This document shows positions 20,303 to 31,200 of a stretch of 46,185 bases of DNA, piece after piece. Location: positions 1 to 46,185 of the forward strand of contig JABZFQ010000054.1 of NCBI GenBank assembly GCA_014237365.1, written 5' to 3'. Within the stretch, counting starts at the first letter, position 1, and each line of letters begins with the position of its first letter. A program made the translations under genes and the position numbers. The notes beneath the pieces are model-generated. The model ran no database searches. It was not told the DNA's origin and saw nothing but the letters and a program-made list of their open reading frames with translations. Source of the stretch: Desulfobacteraceae bacterium (GTDB lineage: Bacteria; Desulfobacterota; Desulfobacteria; Desulfobacterales; ETH-SRB1).

Positions 20303-21606
20303 GTAATACCAATTTTGTGAGATATGATGCCTATAAAGATAGTGGGGTTGGGTGGCTTGGGGAGGTACCAGCGCATTGGGATATATGCCGTTTAAAAGAG
20401 CTATCTAATATTCAAAATAGTAATGTTGATAAAAAATCGCACGAAGGTGAAACGCATGTTCAGCTTTGCAATTACGTTGATGTTTATAAAAATGAATTTA
20501 TTAATGTATCACTAAATTTCATGTGGGCAACCGCCGATGAATCTGAGATTAAGCGGTTTAGAATCAAAAAAAATGACGTGTTGATTACTAAAGATTCTGA
20601 AACCTGTGATGACATAGCTATACCAGCTTTGGCCACCGAATCTCTTGATGGTGTTCTTTGTGGGTATCATTTGGCACAGTTTAGAACAAAAGATAAGACA
20701 CTTTTGGGGTCTTATTTATTCAGACTTTTTCAGTCTAAAAGTTATGGGTTTCGTTTTGTCATATCCGCAAAAGGCATTACTCGTGTTGGGCTTGGTCAAT
20801 CAGCAATAATTAATTCTTTAACGCCTGTTCCTCCTTTATTAGAACAAACCACCATCGCCGCCTACCTCGACACCAAAATCGCCCACATTGATCGCAAGAT
20901 AGACCTGCTCAGCCAAAAGGCGGCGCAGTACGGCATGCTCAAACAATCCCTTATCAACGAAACCGTTACTCGCGGATTAGATAAAACCGTGGCAATGAAA
21001 GACAGCGGGATTGAGTGGATAGGGGAAGTGCCAAAACATTGGGAGGTACAACGGATTGGAACAGCTTTTGAAGAACGAAGTGAAAAAGTAAACGATACGG
21101 ACTATCCGCCGTTGTCTGTCTCTATGGGGGGTATCGTCCCACAAATAAAATCTGTTGCGAAAACAAATAACAACGAAAACCGTAAACGCGTTGCAGTGGG
21201 TGACTATGTCATTAATAGTCGTTCGGACAGACGAGGAGCGTCTGGTATATCCATTTATGATGGTTCTGTGGCTGTCATTAGTATTGTGCTCTCACATAGG
21301 CAATCATTTTTTGGAAAATATTTACATCATCTATTTAGGAGCTACCGCTTTATCGAAGAGTTTTATCGCGTTGGCAGAGGCATAGTGGATGATTTATGGA
21401 CAACTCGGTATTCAGTAATGAAGGCGATTGAATTTGCTTGCCCATCTTATGAAGAGCAAGAAATCATCGCTGACTACCTCGACGAAAAAACCGCCCAGAT
21501 TGACCGCATTGTCGAAACCATCAACTCCCAGATCGAAAAACTCAAAGAACTGCGAAAAACTCTGATTAATGATGTAGTAACCGGCAAAATTAAGGTGATG
21601 AAATGA
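20299..21606 (+). CDS. hsdS: Type I restriction specificity subunit (HsdS)
   Basis: The 435-residue HsdS has two target-recognition domains in tandem. Each opens with the motif DSGVGWLGEVPAHWDICRLK and DSGIEWIGEVPKHWEVQRI respectively. Each closes with a helical spacer, EQTTIAAYLDTKIAHIDRKI and EEQEIIADYLDEKTAQIDRI. The C-terminus LRKTLINDVVTGKIKVMK is standard. The protein reads the bipartite DNA site and docks HsdM and HsdR. It overlaps hsdM by four bases. It is intact, unlike the hsdS at 39971-41196. The closing spacer differs in composition from the TRDs, a hallmark of TRD shuffling. Confidence 0.93.
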   Translation: MSNTNFVRYDAYKDSGVGWLGEVPAHWDICRLKELSNIQNSNVDKKSHEGETHVQLCNYVDVYKNEFINVSLNFMWATADESEIKRFRIKKNDVLITKDSETCDDIAIPALATESLDGVLCGYHLAQFRTKDKTLLGSYLFRLFQSKSYGFRFVISAKGITRVGLGQSAIINSLTPVPPLLEQTTIAAYLDTKIAHIDRKIDLLSQKAAQYGMLKQSLINETVTRGLDKTVAMKDSGIEWIGEVPKHWEVQRIGTAFEERSEKVNDTDYPPLSVSMGGIVPQIKSVAKTNNNENRKRVAVGDYVINSRSDRRGASGISIYDGSVAVISIVLSHRQSFFGKYLHHLFRSYRFIEEFYRVGRGIVDDLWTTRYSVMKAIEFACPSYEEQEIIADYLDEKTAQIDRIVETINSQIEKLKELRKTLINDVVTGKIKVMK

Positions 21607-21653
21607 TTAGTGATTCTAAAAGAGAAGCAGCATCGAAGAGGCTGAAAAAATGA
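21603..21653 (+). CDS. 16-codon bridging mini-ORF
   Basis: ATG at 21603 overlaps the hsdS stop (ATGA). The frame MISDSKREAASKRLKK ends with TGA at 21651-21653, which in turn overlaps the next start (ATG 21650). The peptide is basic and too short for a known family. It may be a coupling leader that carries ribosomes from hsdS to the DUF262 gene, or a leftover of a deleted gene. Confidence 0.3.
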   Translation: MISDSKREAASKRLKK

Positions 21654-22786
21654 ACAATAAAAAAGACAGGTTTGACGATTTTGAACCTGCTGAATCTAAA
21701 GACCTGGAAAATGAATCTCTTGATCTAAAAGACCCTTTTGATCCAAAAGAGATTGATATCCAAGTCCAGCAGACAACAATGAGTACCCTGATTGATCGTC
21801 TTGCCCATAATGAAATTGATCTAAACCCGGATTTTCAAAGGACTGCTGATTTATGGAACTCTAAAACAAAAGGACGTTTGATAGAATCTCTTCTTATTCG
21901 TTTTCCAATCCCTGCCTTTTACTTTGATGCAACAGATGAAGATAAATGGTTGGTTGTAGATGGGTTGCAACGACTCACGTCAATAAAAAAATTTGTGATT
22001 GACAAAAATTTGAAGTTGAATGGCCTTGAATTCATTAAAGAGTTTGAAAAAAAAAATTATGATAATTTACCAAGGACTTTTAAAAGAAGAATTGATCAAG
22101 CTCCTGTAACGCTTTATTTAATAAAGCCTGGCACTCCTCAAAATGTTAAGTACAGTCTGTTTTACAGGATAAATACAGGGGGATTAACATTAAACCCTCA
22201 GGAAATACGACACGCATTAAGTCAAAGCATAAACGATGCACAGGCTTCCATATTTCTCAAAAGGTTATCTGATCTTGAAATATTTCAAAGGTGTGTAAGG
22301 GTTTCCGATAGAAGAATGCTCGATAAAGAGCTTGTTCTCAGGTATATTGCGTTTAAGCTTACCGATTTTAAACACTACAAAGAACCTATGATTAAATTCT
22401 TAAACGATACAATGGAAGATCTTGGGAAAATTAAAACTTCAAGATTAGAGCTGTTGGAAAAAGGATTTGAAAAAGCAATAACCCTGGCGTGGGAGATTTT
22501 TGAAGAGGATGCTTTTAGAAAATCAATATTAGATAAACAATCAACAAGAAAAGTTGTAAACAGGGCATTGTTTGAGGTAGTTACCGTTGTTTTTTCTGAT
22601 TTAAATGATGACGAGGCTGCTATAATAAAAAGCAATAAACAGGGCTTTGTTAATGATTATCTTAACCTGCTTGGAGAAAAAAAATTTAACGAAGCAATAT
22701 CAACAACATATTCTAAGAATATAATTTACAGATTTGAAAAATTTCAGAATCTTGTCAATATCCATATAGCGAAGGCTGAGGGATAA
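21650..22786 (+). CDS. DUF262 (GmrSD-N-like) protein
   Basis: The 378-residue protein has the DUF262 core: DLNPDFQRTADLWNSKTKGRLIES, followed by PAFYFDATDEDKWLVVDG and the hallmark DGLQRLTSIKKF (a DGQQR variant). FYRINTGGLTLNPQEIRHAL is also typical. DUF262 forms the ParB-like nucleotide-hydrolysing half of GmrSD type IV restriction enzymes and occurs alone in other defence systems. The DUF1524 HNH nuclease half is absent, so partner or function is unclear. GAGG precedes the ATG. The next gene begins three bases later with an ATPase-like stub, suggesting that a DUF262-ATPase pair was present before decay. Confidence 0.82.
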   Translation: MNNKKDRFDDFEPAESKDLENESLDLKDPFDPKEIDIQVQQTTMSTLIDRLAHNEIDLNPDFQRTADLWNSKTKGRLIESLLIRFPIPAFYFDATDEDKWLVVDGLQRLTSIKKFVIDKNLKLNGLEFIKEFEKKNYDNLPRTFKRRIDQAPVTLYLIKPGTPQNVKYSLFYRINTGGLTLNPQEIRHALSQSINDAQASIFLKRLSDLEIFQRCVRVSDRRMLDKELVLRYIAFKLTDFKHYKEPMIKFLNDTMEDLGKIKTSRLELLEKGFEKAITLAWEIFEEDAFRKSILDKQSTRKVVNRALFEVVTVVFSDLNDDEAAIIKSNKQGFVNDYLNLLGEKKFNEAISTTYSKNIIYRFEKFQNLVNIHIAKAEG

Positions 22787-22788
22787 AA

Positions 22789-22842
22789 ATGATCAGCAAT
22801 ATTAAGATAAAAAATTTTTGGGGAAAAACATTTTACCGCAAT
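22789..22842 (+). pseudogene. Stub of an SMC/RecF-like ATPase N-terminus
   Basis: ATG at 22789, just after the DUF262 stop, reads MISNIKIKNFWGKTFYRN then stop. The first ten residues are the usual opening strand of RecF/SMC-type AAA ATPases (xIxxIxIxNFxG). The P-loop is missing. It is probably what remains of a DUF262 partner ATPase. Confidence 0.35.
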
Positions 22843-22882
22843 TGAAGCGGAGAGAAAAGATAGTTGCAAAAAGGGTGAAGTA

Positions 22883-23275
22883 TTGTGGGAACAGAAAGAA
22901 CTTGAATTTGAGAATCTTATCTTCTGCAAATCTACAGAAAAACAGTTTAAACAACTCTTTATAAATAGTGCAACTTTTGATAAACTATGGAATAATTTAC
23001 AGAAATTAAATGAGTTTGTTTGCAACTGTAGAAATGATGATGATCTGAAAGTGAAAGCAAATCTCAATTTTTCTAATGAGAGTAAAAGCGTTAAAAACAA
23101 TCCTAAGTTGAGAAGATACAGGGATATTAGACTCCCGGATGGAAGCAAAAAATTTTTTGGGTTACATATTAAGAATTTTCCAGCAGCGCTGAGATTACAT
23201 TTCTATCCTGATTATATCAATCAGAAAATCTTTATCGGGTATTTTGGAAAACATTTGCCTACAAAGAAAAACTAA
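22883..23275 (+). CDS. Hypothetical protein (130 aa, TTG start or truncated)
   Basis: The open frame extends upstream to a stop near 22812, so the TTG start at 22883 is only one option. The region before it may be the 5' part of a broken gene. The C-terminal half reads YRDIRLPDGSKKFFGLHIK then RLHFYPDYINQKIFIGYFGK, a compact beta-rich arrangement with basic residues, vaguely like small RelE-like toxin folds. I do not recognise a named family. It stands between the DUF262 and AlbA_2 genes in the defence island. Confidence 0.45.
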   Translation: MWEQKELEFENLIFCKSTEKQFKQLFINSATFDKLWNNLQKLNEFVCNCRNDDDLKVKANLNFSNESKSVKNNPKLRRYRDIRLPDGSKKFFGLHIKNFPAALRLHFYPDYINQKIFIGYFGKHLPTKKN

Positions 23276-23359
23276 ACAGGATTAGTCAAAGGAACCATAC
23301 CTGAAAAATATATTTTAGTCCTAATTCTTTGTAACAAACAAAAACCGCAAAGAGGTACT

Positions 23360-24709
23360 ATGCTAACAGAATCAAATCGAATCGAACTCAAAAGAGAGCT
23401 TACCGATTCTCTTGAAAAAGAAGTGGTGGCTTTTCTCAATTACCGTGAAGGCGGCCATATTTATATTGGCATTGACGATGCTACCGGCGCTGTGGTGGGA
23501 GTGCCCGATTGTGATGCGGTTCAACTTAAAATTAAAGATCGTATCAAAAACAATATCAGGCCATCTGCTCTGGGTATTTTCGATGTCATTGCTGAACAAC
23601 ACGATGATAGAACTGTTATCAAAATTACCGTTGCCAGTGGTTCTGAAAAACCCTATTACTTGAAAAAACAAGGCATGTCTGAACGAGGTTGTTTTATTCG
23701 GATTGGCAGTGCATCGGAACCGATGTCGTTACGCATGATTGAGGATCTCTTTTCCCGGAGGATTCGTAATTCCATTGGGTCAATAAAATCTCGCAAGAAA
23801 GATCTCACCTTTGAGCAGTTAAAAATTTATTACGGCGAAACACCCTTAAAGCTGAATGACAAATTTGCTTATAATCTGGAACTGCTTACCGAAGAAGGTG
23901 AGTTCAACTATGCCGCTTATCTGCTCTCGGATTCAAATGGTCTTTCCGTCAAGGTTGCCAAATATGCCAGCCTTGATCGTGTGGATCTGATTGAGAACGA
24001 GGAATACGGCTACTGCTCTCTTATCAAGGCAACCAAACAGGTTCTGGCTAAACTGGCGATTGAAAACAAAACCTTTGCCAAAATTACCCCTCGAAAACGG
24101 CAGGAGCGCAAACTGATTGACCCTGTTGCGCTTCGTGAAGCGGTCATCAATGCCATAATCCACAACAACTATACTAACGAAATACCACCAAAGTTTGAAT
24201 TCTTTCCAAACCGCTTAGAGATAACTTCCGCAGGTGGTCTTCCGCAGGAATTCGATGAAAATGAGTTCTTTATGGGATATTCAGTTCCGCGCAACAAAGA
24301 ACTGATGCGGGTTTTTAAAGATCTTGAGATGGTTGAATACCTTGGATCAGGAGTACCGCGCATTCTGCGGAAATATCCACGCTCTGTTTTCATATTTACC
24401 CCAAATTTTATCCGCATTATTTTTCCTTTTGAGAAAAGCCTTGATGATGGTCAGACTACTTTAACCGACCAGGCTACCATGCAAGCTACCATGCAAGCTA
24501 CCATGCAAGCTACCATGCAGGCTGACAAAGTACTCCAATTCTGTTTAGAACCACGCAGTCGTGATGAAATTCAGTCGTTTCTTGGTATTAAAAACCGTGA
24601 TTATTTCCGAAAAGAGATACTAAATCCGCTTATTAAAGAAGGAAAAATAGCTCCAACCATACCCAACAAGCCATCCAGTCCCAAACAACGCTATATCGCA
24701 ATCAGTTAA
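23360..24709 (+). CDS. AlbA_2 / HATPase_c_4 protein with variable 4-residue repeat
   Basis: The 449-residue protein combines an AlbA_2 domain (ESNRIELKRELTDSLEKEVVA, GGHIYIGIDDATG, GCFIRIGSASEPM) and a GHKL-like ATPase (LREAVINAIIHNNY N-box near residue 260, FPNRLEITSAGGLP, YLGSGVPRIL). A C-terminal winged helix follows (QFCLEPRSRDEIQSFLGIKNR). Between them is a linker of four ATMQ units encoded by a 12-bp direct repeat at 24473-24520. Such proteins are regulators found with R-M genes, where the helix may bind DNA. AGGTAC stands before the ATG. It differs from the AlbA_2 protein at 16786, so they are not a recent duplicate. Confidence 0.85.
   Translation: MLTESNRIELKRELTDSLEKEVVAFLNYREGGHIYIGIDDATGAVVGVPDCDAVQLKIKDRIKNNIRPSALGIFDVIAEQHDDRTVIKITVASGSEKPYYLKKQGMSERGCFIRIGSASEPMSLRMIEDLFSRRIRNSIGSIKSRKKDLTFEQLKIYYGETPLKLNDKFAYNLELLTEEGEFNYAAYLLSDSNGLSVKVAKYASLDRVDLIENEEYGYCSLIKATKQVLAKLAIENKTFAKITPRKRQERKLIDPVALREAVINAIIHNNYTNEIPPKFEFFPNRLEITSAGGLPQEFDENEFFMGYSVPRNKELMRVFKDLEMVEYLGSGVPRILRKYPRSVFIFTPNFIRIIFPFEKSLDDGQTTLTDQATMQATMQATMQATMQADKVLQFCLEPRSRDEIQSFLGIKNRDYFRKEILNPLIKEGKIAPTIPNKPSSPKQRYIAIS
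24473..24520 (+). repeat. In-frame 12-bp tandem repeat (4 copies)
   Basis: GCTACCATGCAA is repeated four times (the last ends CAG), encoding ATMQ x4 in the linker between the ATPase and winged-helix domains. The unit is a multiple of three, so gain or loss of copies changes linker length without shifting frame. GCTACCATGCA contains the near-palindrome TGCA. Confidence 0.95.
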
Positions 24710-24726
24710 AATGAGGGAAATGAATA

Positions 24727-27700
24727 ATGAACGAATTATACCTGCAAGATAAATTTTTAATTCCGTTTTTTCGGGATTGCCTGGGTTACGCTGAAGTAAA
24801 AGCCAATACCGTCACGCAATCGCTGATTATTGAAGAAGACTTGCAGGAATTTATTTCTGGTACCGAACTGAACAAAAAGCCTTATAAAAACCTGCTGAAA
24901 AAATACCGGGGCAACAAAAAGCAATTGCTGAAAGAGTTGATTGCGTCTATTCAGGAGCGTATCGCCAGCAGCCGTAATATGGCCTTGTTTATCAATGCCA
25001 ATAAGTCCATCACCTTGCAGGGCGTTAAGCTGCATCTGTTTTACACCAGCGACAGTGTGATTCACGGCAACGCGCTATTTGATGAAAATATTTTTTCTGT
25101 GGTGCAGGAGCTGCCCTATAAATACAGTTACCAGGGCAAGCAGGCATTCTCCTTCCGCCCGGATATCGTGCTGTTTGTGAATGGTATTTATTTGGGGTAT
25201 AGCGAATTAAAAAATAACTACACCAACCAAAGCGCAAGCAAAAATGGCCGTGGCAAAGTCATCAAAGATTATTTTGAAGCAGTTAAAGTCTATCACCAAC
25301 ATATTGATAGTAATGCCATGTTGAGTGATAACAAAAAACAAATCTTCCGCAAAGACTTCCTCAAAATTTTTGAAAAAGCGATTCATATTACCACTACTGA
25401 TATTGGTGAAACCTTTGTAATTCGCACTATTGCGGATTATTTTGACGAGATTCTATCCACATGCCATGAACGTAAGTTTGACCGCGAAAAAATTGAGAAA
25501 AAAGCCCGCGGCGTGTTTAAACCCTATCCTCTGCTGAAGCCCGATGCTGATAAAAAGGACAAGCTGAAAGAGTTGTTTGCTGCGCTCTATGGCAAGTTTT
25601 TTATTGAAAAAGAAGATTTTGTATTACAACTTTATCGAGCGTGATGTGTACGTTAACAATGGTGTAAAAGAAGTCAAAAATGAAGCAGGGCATTTAATTT
25701 CTCCACGTCCCAAGCAGAAATTCGGCACCGATAAAATCATGACCAAAATTGATGAGTTTTTGGCGCACGAACAAGAGCCGGATTATTTTGAAAAACTGTT
25801 AGAAAAACAATTGGCAGGCATAAACGACACCAGGAAAAAAGAGCTGATTGAAAAGCGTAAAGCCTATTCAAATAATAAAAACGTGTATTCCTTGCTGATG
25901 CAATACGCGGCAGGGTTTGGTAAATCCAATATTATCGGCTGGTCTGCATTGCAACTGAAAGACTTGAGGCGCAATGGTGAATATGTTTACGATAAAATCA
26001 TGATTGTTGTGGACAGATTACAACTGCGCAGCCAGATTGATTCGCTCATGCTGAACATGAACATCGACAATCGCATGTATATGGAAGCCACCAATAAAAA
26101 AACCTTTCAAGCCGCGCTGTCGTCCGATACTCGTTTGGTGATTGTGAACTTGCAAAAATTCGGTGCGGTGCGCGAAATGATGGACGTGGAGGTTCTGCAA
26201 AAGCTTGCCAAAATGCGTATTGTGTTTTTGATTGACGAGATCCACCGTTCCAACAGCGGCGACCAGCATGAAGAAATGGTGAGCATTTTCGACGAACTGC
26301 AAAGCCCGTTTGACAATGCAGCCTATGCCATGGCAAGCACAAAAAAGAATCTGATTATCGGCTTTACCGCTACTCCAAATGACCATGCTCTGGCGCGTTT
26401 TGGTGAATTCAGTGGTTATGCCGAAAGCGAAAAACTCTGGCGGCCTTTTGATAGCTATACCATGCAAGAGGCGATTGATGATGGTTTTATTCTTAATCCT
26501 TTGAAAAATATCGTACCTGTGGCATCCAAAATGTTGTTTGATTTGCCGGCTAATCCGTTAAAAGGTTTTACTGAAAAAGAATTCAAAGACGCACAAAAAA
26601 AACAAATCTATGAAAACCGCGAGCGCATTGATGCCATCGCCAGGTATGTGGCGGACTTATTGGTGAAAGACGTGTATCGCCAAATACGCGGCACGGGTAA
26701 AGCAATGCTGGCGGTCTATTCCATTAAATCGGCCATTGCCTATCAATCGGCGGTAACCAAGTATTTCAATGCGTTGGTGCAAGAACCCAAATATGTCAGA
26801 TATGCTGATGCACCGATTCATGTGGTGTACTCAAGTAATCAGGACGAACAAAGTGCTACTGGGCTGAATGGTGGCTTGACGGAAGAAAAGGTCTTGGAAA
26901 GCTTTGCGCTGAAGAAAAATGGTTTGATGATTGTGGTGGCAAAGCTGCAAACCGGCTTTGATGAAAAAAAGCTGCATACCTTGTTTCTGGATAAAGAAAT
27001 TAAAGGCATCAGCGCTATTCAAACGATTTCCCGTGTCAATCGCACAGCTAAACATAAGAACGACTGCAAAATTGTGGATTTTTCATACAATAATGTGAAT
27101 GTGCAAAACATTAAAGACGCGTTTGAACACTTTTCTGATGTAGTAATAAGTGACTTTGACCCATTTAGCGATAAGAAGGTATTGGATATTCTGCTGATAG
27201 ATTTGAAAAAATCAGATACCTTTAATAAGTTTTTTGCAGTGTTCATGGCGATATATAAGGATGCAGTCAAGCGCAATGATCCTGAAAGCTATCTGGACTT
27301 TGAAAGCAGCTTGAAAAAATACATTGACGCGAACCCGCAACGCACCGCAGACACCAAAGCCAAGGCAGCACAGTATTTCACTATCCTCAATCGTATTGAG
27401 TATGTGATTGAGCTGAATTCCAGGTATAGTGAGCCGAGTTTTTTATTTTTCTGGCGCAAGTTTAATATTCTTTACAACATGATGCACCGCAGTGATGATG
27501 TGAAAGACCCGATTGAGGTGTATTTTGATAATCAGATTGGAATTATTGAAGTAACGACTTATGATCCTAAACCCAAACCGAAGCCACTCAACGTGGCTGA
27601 GGGTGCACCACCTTATGGTGGTGGTCAATTTGATATTCTCGCCATCATTGCCGCACGTAATGAGCAGGAAGCCAAAACAGGGGCACTGATTCAGGACTTT

Positions 27701-27943
27701 GAATCCAAGATTTTGAACTTCTTTTGCTATGTGCGCAATACAAACGAGGGCGAGCGACTGATCGTAAAAATTAGATCGCATGTATCTGAAGCTGAAATTT
27801 ATGATGATTTTGCCAAGATATATCGTCGTTACAAGGCACTCAACCGACAGATCATTGGGGATTACTTCTTCAAAGAAACCGAAGACCTGGTTGATAAACT
27901 CTCTGATGATTTTGAAGTAACGGTACGTAATGCCAATGAATGA
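24727..27943 (+). pseudogene. hsdR: Type I restriction endonuclease HsdR, one-base frameshift
   Basis: Two ORFs (24727-25644 and 25577-27943) together encode one HsdR of about 1070 residues. The N-terminal part has the HSDR_N nuclease fold region (FSFRPDIVLFVNG, YLGYSELKNNY). Frame breaks at GATTTTG, 25615-25621: dropping the G at 25621 gives EKEDFYYNFIERD, which flows correctly. Part two has the motor motifs: GFGKSN (near joined residue 396), LIDEIHRSNSG, IGFTATP and QTISRVNRT. HsdR cuts unmethylated DNA after translocation. With the shift the restriction arm would be lost while HsdM/HsdS still methylate. The shift may be a true mutation or an assembly error. It sits 17 bp after the AlbA_2 stop. 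Confidence 0.85.
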
Positions 27944-27983
27944 AGAGATATTAAATTGCCCTGAATATAGCTGATGCGTGCTT

Positions 27984-28050
27984 GAAAGGGCTACCAATGT
28001 AGGGGCACGGCACGCTGTGCCTCATGGCAATTGGGAGTCCCGCTTTAATG
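27984..28050. repeat. Decayed family-B end interrupted by a REP-like sequence
   Basis: GGGCTACCAATGTA (from 27988) resembles a family-B tip, and GTCCCGCTTTAATGTAG (28037-28053) resembles its inner part. Between them lies GGGGCACGGCACGCTGTGCC, a palindromic REP-like sequence. I read this as a family-B copy broken by a REP insertion. Confidence 0.4.
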
Positions 28051-28060
28051 TAGTAGTCTG

Positions 28061-28193
28061 ATGTGGCTACCAACTTAAAGCGGAACAGTTTCCGTCATTT
28101 TGGCTCTATGATAATTTTACAATCAAGCGAAATCTAAGGAGTTGCTAACTGGTTGAATTAACAGGCTGTCCCGCCTTACATTGGTAGCCACAT
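28061..28193. mobile_element. Family-B MITE-like element (133 bp)
   Basis: ATGTGGCTACCAA at the left and TTGGTAGCCACAT at the right are perfect inverted ends. The next bases (TTAAAGCGG versus CCGCCTTACA) extend the match imperfectly. The interior is non-coding. It aligns with the copy at 45045-45166, including ATCAAGC and AAGGAGTTGCTAA. It lies between the ends of the convergent hsdR and cobN genes. Confidence 0.8.
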
Positions 28194-28206
28194 AAAAAGA
28201 CTGCTA

Positions 28207-31200
28207 CTATATCTTTTTTCTCCACCCAACGGCCAAAAGACCGATGAGGCCAATGACAATGGCTATTATTATCCATGATGAACCCGAGACAGTTACTTTT
28301 GTATCTTCCGGTTTTTCTTCAACCATCTCGTATCCTTCAATCTTTTCTTTATCCGGCTCCTTACCTTTAACTACCTTTTCCTCCTGACGAATCTCTTCGG
28401 TAACCTTGGCAAGTTTTTCCTGTAATACTTTTCTCTTTTCTTGAGCCTCTTCCAGACTCATTCCAATTGCTCTGGAGATAACTGCCTGAAATTGATTAAC
28501 CAACTCAGGGGACAACATTCCAGGAAGAGAAATAGTGTTTATCACCATCTGATTGAGAGCAGGGTTGTCGCAGATATGGTCACAACAGGCAATTCCGTTT
28601 TCAATAACACTGATGGCGTATTCTTTAGCCAGATTCTTTCTTATCTCCTCCGGGGCGTCCCAATATTTCTTGCGAATAGCCTCAAGCATCCGGGCGCTGA
28701 TTGACTGCATTGCCCAGGGACTGTTTTCATTGAAGAATTCCTTCAAATCAAGGTCATATTTATCCTCAACATAGACCTCATAAACCTGTTCCCACTTGGT
28801 CTCATCAATGGCAAAGGGCGTAGTTACCTGCCATCCCCACATAAATTCTACAAATCTGTTCATCTCCCTTGCTCCTGCATAATTCTCCTTCTTCATTGCC
28901 TCAATCCACTTGGGATTAAGATAACGGGAGCGCAGCTCTTCTCCAATAGTTCTCTCAATATCCTCAATATGGGCGGCATCAGGATTTTTCTGGTCGGAGA
29001 TTATAACATCGGGATATTCACCGCTTGCATGTTTTACAGCAAGTGAAAGTCCGCCTAAGTATTGAAAAACATCATCATTATCCATTGTCATATAAAGGTT
29101 GCTGGACCTTGTGTGCATGGTAATCTTGATATCTTCCAGGTTTTTCTTATAAACGGATTTGAGCGGTTTTCCCCAGATACCTTTTCCATATCCAAAGGAA
29201 ACAAAATTAATGAACACATCGCTAATCTCTTCATCACTTTCCCATAGGCCGCTATCGGCAATGAGATCAGCCGTCTTTGTTCCATAACTGCCTGGCATGG
29301 CAGAGAACACCCTTATTTTGCTTAAGTTTTCTGCTTCTTTTTCGCCGTAGCCTTTTTTTAGGAGATATTCCTTTATTTTTTGACTGTGTTTGGCAATAAA
29401 GTTCTCCACATCTTTTAACTGGCTTGCCTGACGCACAGCCTCATCTAAAAGAAGAATTACATGGGAAAAGCAATCACGAAAAAGGCCTGAGGTCTGCATA
29501 TGAACGTCTATCCTTGGCCGGCCAAGGATTTTTCCTGGAATGGGCTTAACCCCGGTTACCTTATTATTTTTATCCCATACAGGCCTCATTCCTAAAAGAT
29601 AAAGCGCTGTGCCTACTTGAGTTCCCTCATTGCGCTGTAGTTCCGTACTCCAGAAAACAAGTCCGATTTTGTCGGGATATTCTCCCTTTTCTTTCAAATA
29701 CTTATCAACCATCTCTTCTGCCTGTTTTTTACCCAAAATATAGGCATCCTTTGACGGAACCTTTGCAGGGTCAAAACCATAAAAGTTTTTGCCGGTTGAA
29801 ATTGCCTCGGGATTTCTCAAAGGGTCATTTCCCTCGCCCGAAGGAATGTATTTGCCTTCCAGGCCAGTAATGAGACGATCTATCTCCAGGTGACAAAGAC
29901 TCAAATTTTTCTTGATCTCGCTTAAAGAGAGTTCCCCGTTCCTTTCTTTGATCAACAGGCTGAATTCTTTCAACGCGTCTCCTTGCGGAGAGATGCCAAA
30001 GGTATGCAGGCCATAAGGCACATTGGCCTCCTGCAACTCTATCAGATAATGCTCAATTTCCTCTATCGTCTCTTCGTTTATTTCTTCTAAAAGAAGATCC
30101 TTGTCCAAACCCAGTTTTTTCACCAGGGTTTTGATTCTCTTGAACTTCTCTCTCGCCAGCTCAGTGCTGCGGGTAAGGGCATCGTTGTATTCGTCTATTA
30201 AAACAGACAGGTCACGATACTCCTCATAAGCCCCTGCCTTTTTCATTGCCGGAATAAGATGGTCAATAATTACACCCCGTCCCCTGCGTTTTGCCTGTAT
30301 TCCTTCACCGATATTATCTACTATATAGGGATAAAAGTTGGGTATGTCCTGGATGAGAACCTCCGGCGGACAGGACTGACCAAGGCCGGCCTGTTTGCCG
30401 GGAAGCCATTCGTGGGTACCGTGTTTTCCCAGTGAAACAATAGCATCAGCCTTAAATTCACGCTTCAGCCAGAGATAAAAGGCAGTGTATTGATGATGCG
30501 GCCAGAGCTGTGTGGAATGATATAGTTTCATCGGATCATCCCCCCAACCTCTTGAAGGCTGTGGAAGAAGGATGACATTGCCCAGGTTTACACAAGGAAT
30601 GATAATCTCCTTGTCCTTAATCATAATTTTTGAAGCTTCTACCTTGCCCCATTCGGCTTCTAATTTATCCTTGTAGTCCTCATCTATCTTGTCATACCAT
30701 TTCAGATATTCAGAAACAGGCAGTTGGATGACCTTTTTGGTCTTGATTAACTCATCAAGTTCACCCGGAACCCAGGACCCGATATTGCGGCCGGTTTTTA
30801 AAACAAGATTTTTTATTTCTTCTTCTGAAGGGAGTTTTCCATTGATGGTATAACCTTCCTCACGCATTCTCTTTAAAATCCCCTCCAGACTGCGGAAGAC
30901 ATTAAGGTAACTTGCACCCACATTCTGTTTGCCAGGGGTGTGGTTCCAATACATAATGACAATCTTTTTGTCTTTGTTTGCCTTTGTCTGGAGATTTCTC
31001 CATGCCTTGATCCGTTTGATGAAAAATTCAATATGTTCCGCAACAGGCTTATGCACATAAACCTCTTTACCGGTGAGTTTATCTTTCATGGCCACCCTTC
31101 CGCCAAGAACAGAAGGTTCAATTAATCCATTAAATTCAGGGGTGCATATTGCATGAGTAAGCTCCATTGGCCCCAGTCCCTGAGCTGACTCTCTCCATTC

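Noticed and set aside
24473-24520. CRISPR-like array
   Set aside because: The units are directly adjacent 12-bp copies with no spacers, and are part of a coding frame.
27443-27997. 184-residue minus-strand ORF opposite hsdR
   Set aside because: Antisense to a well-recognised HsdR C-terminal region; shadow ORF.
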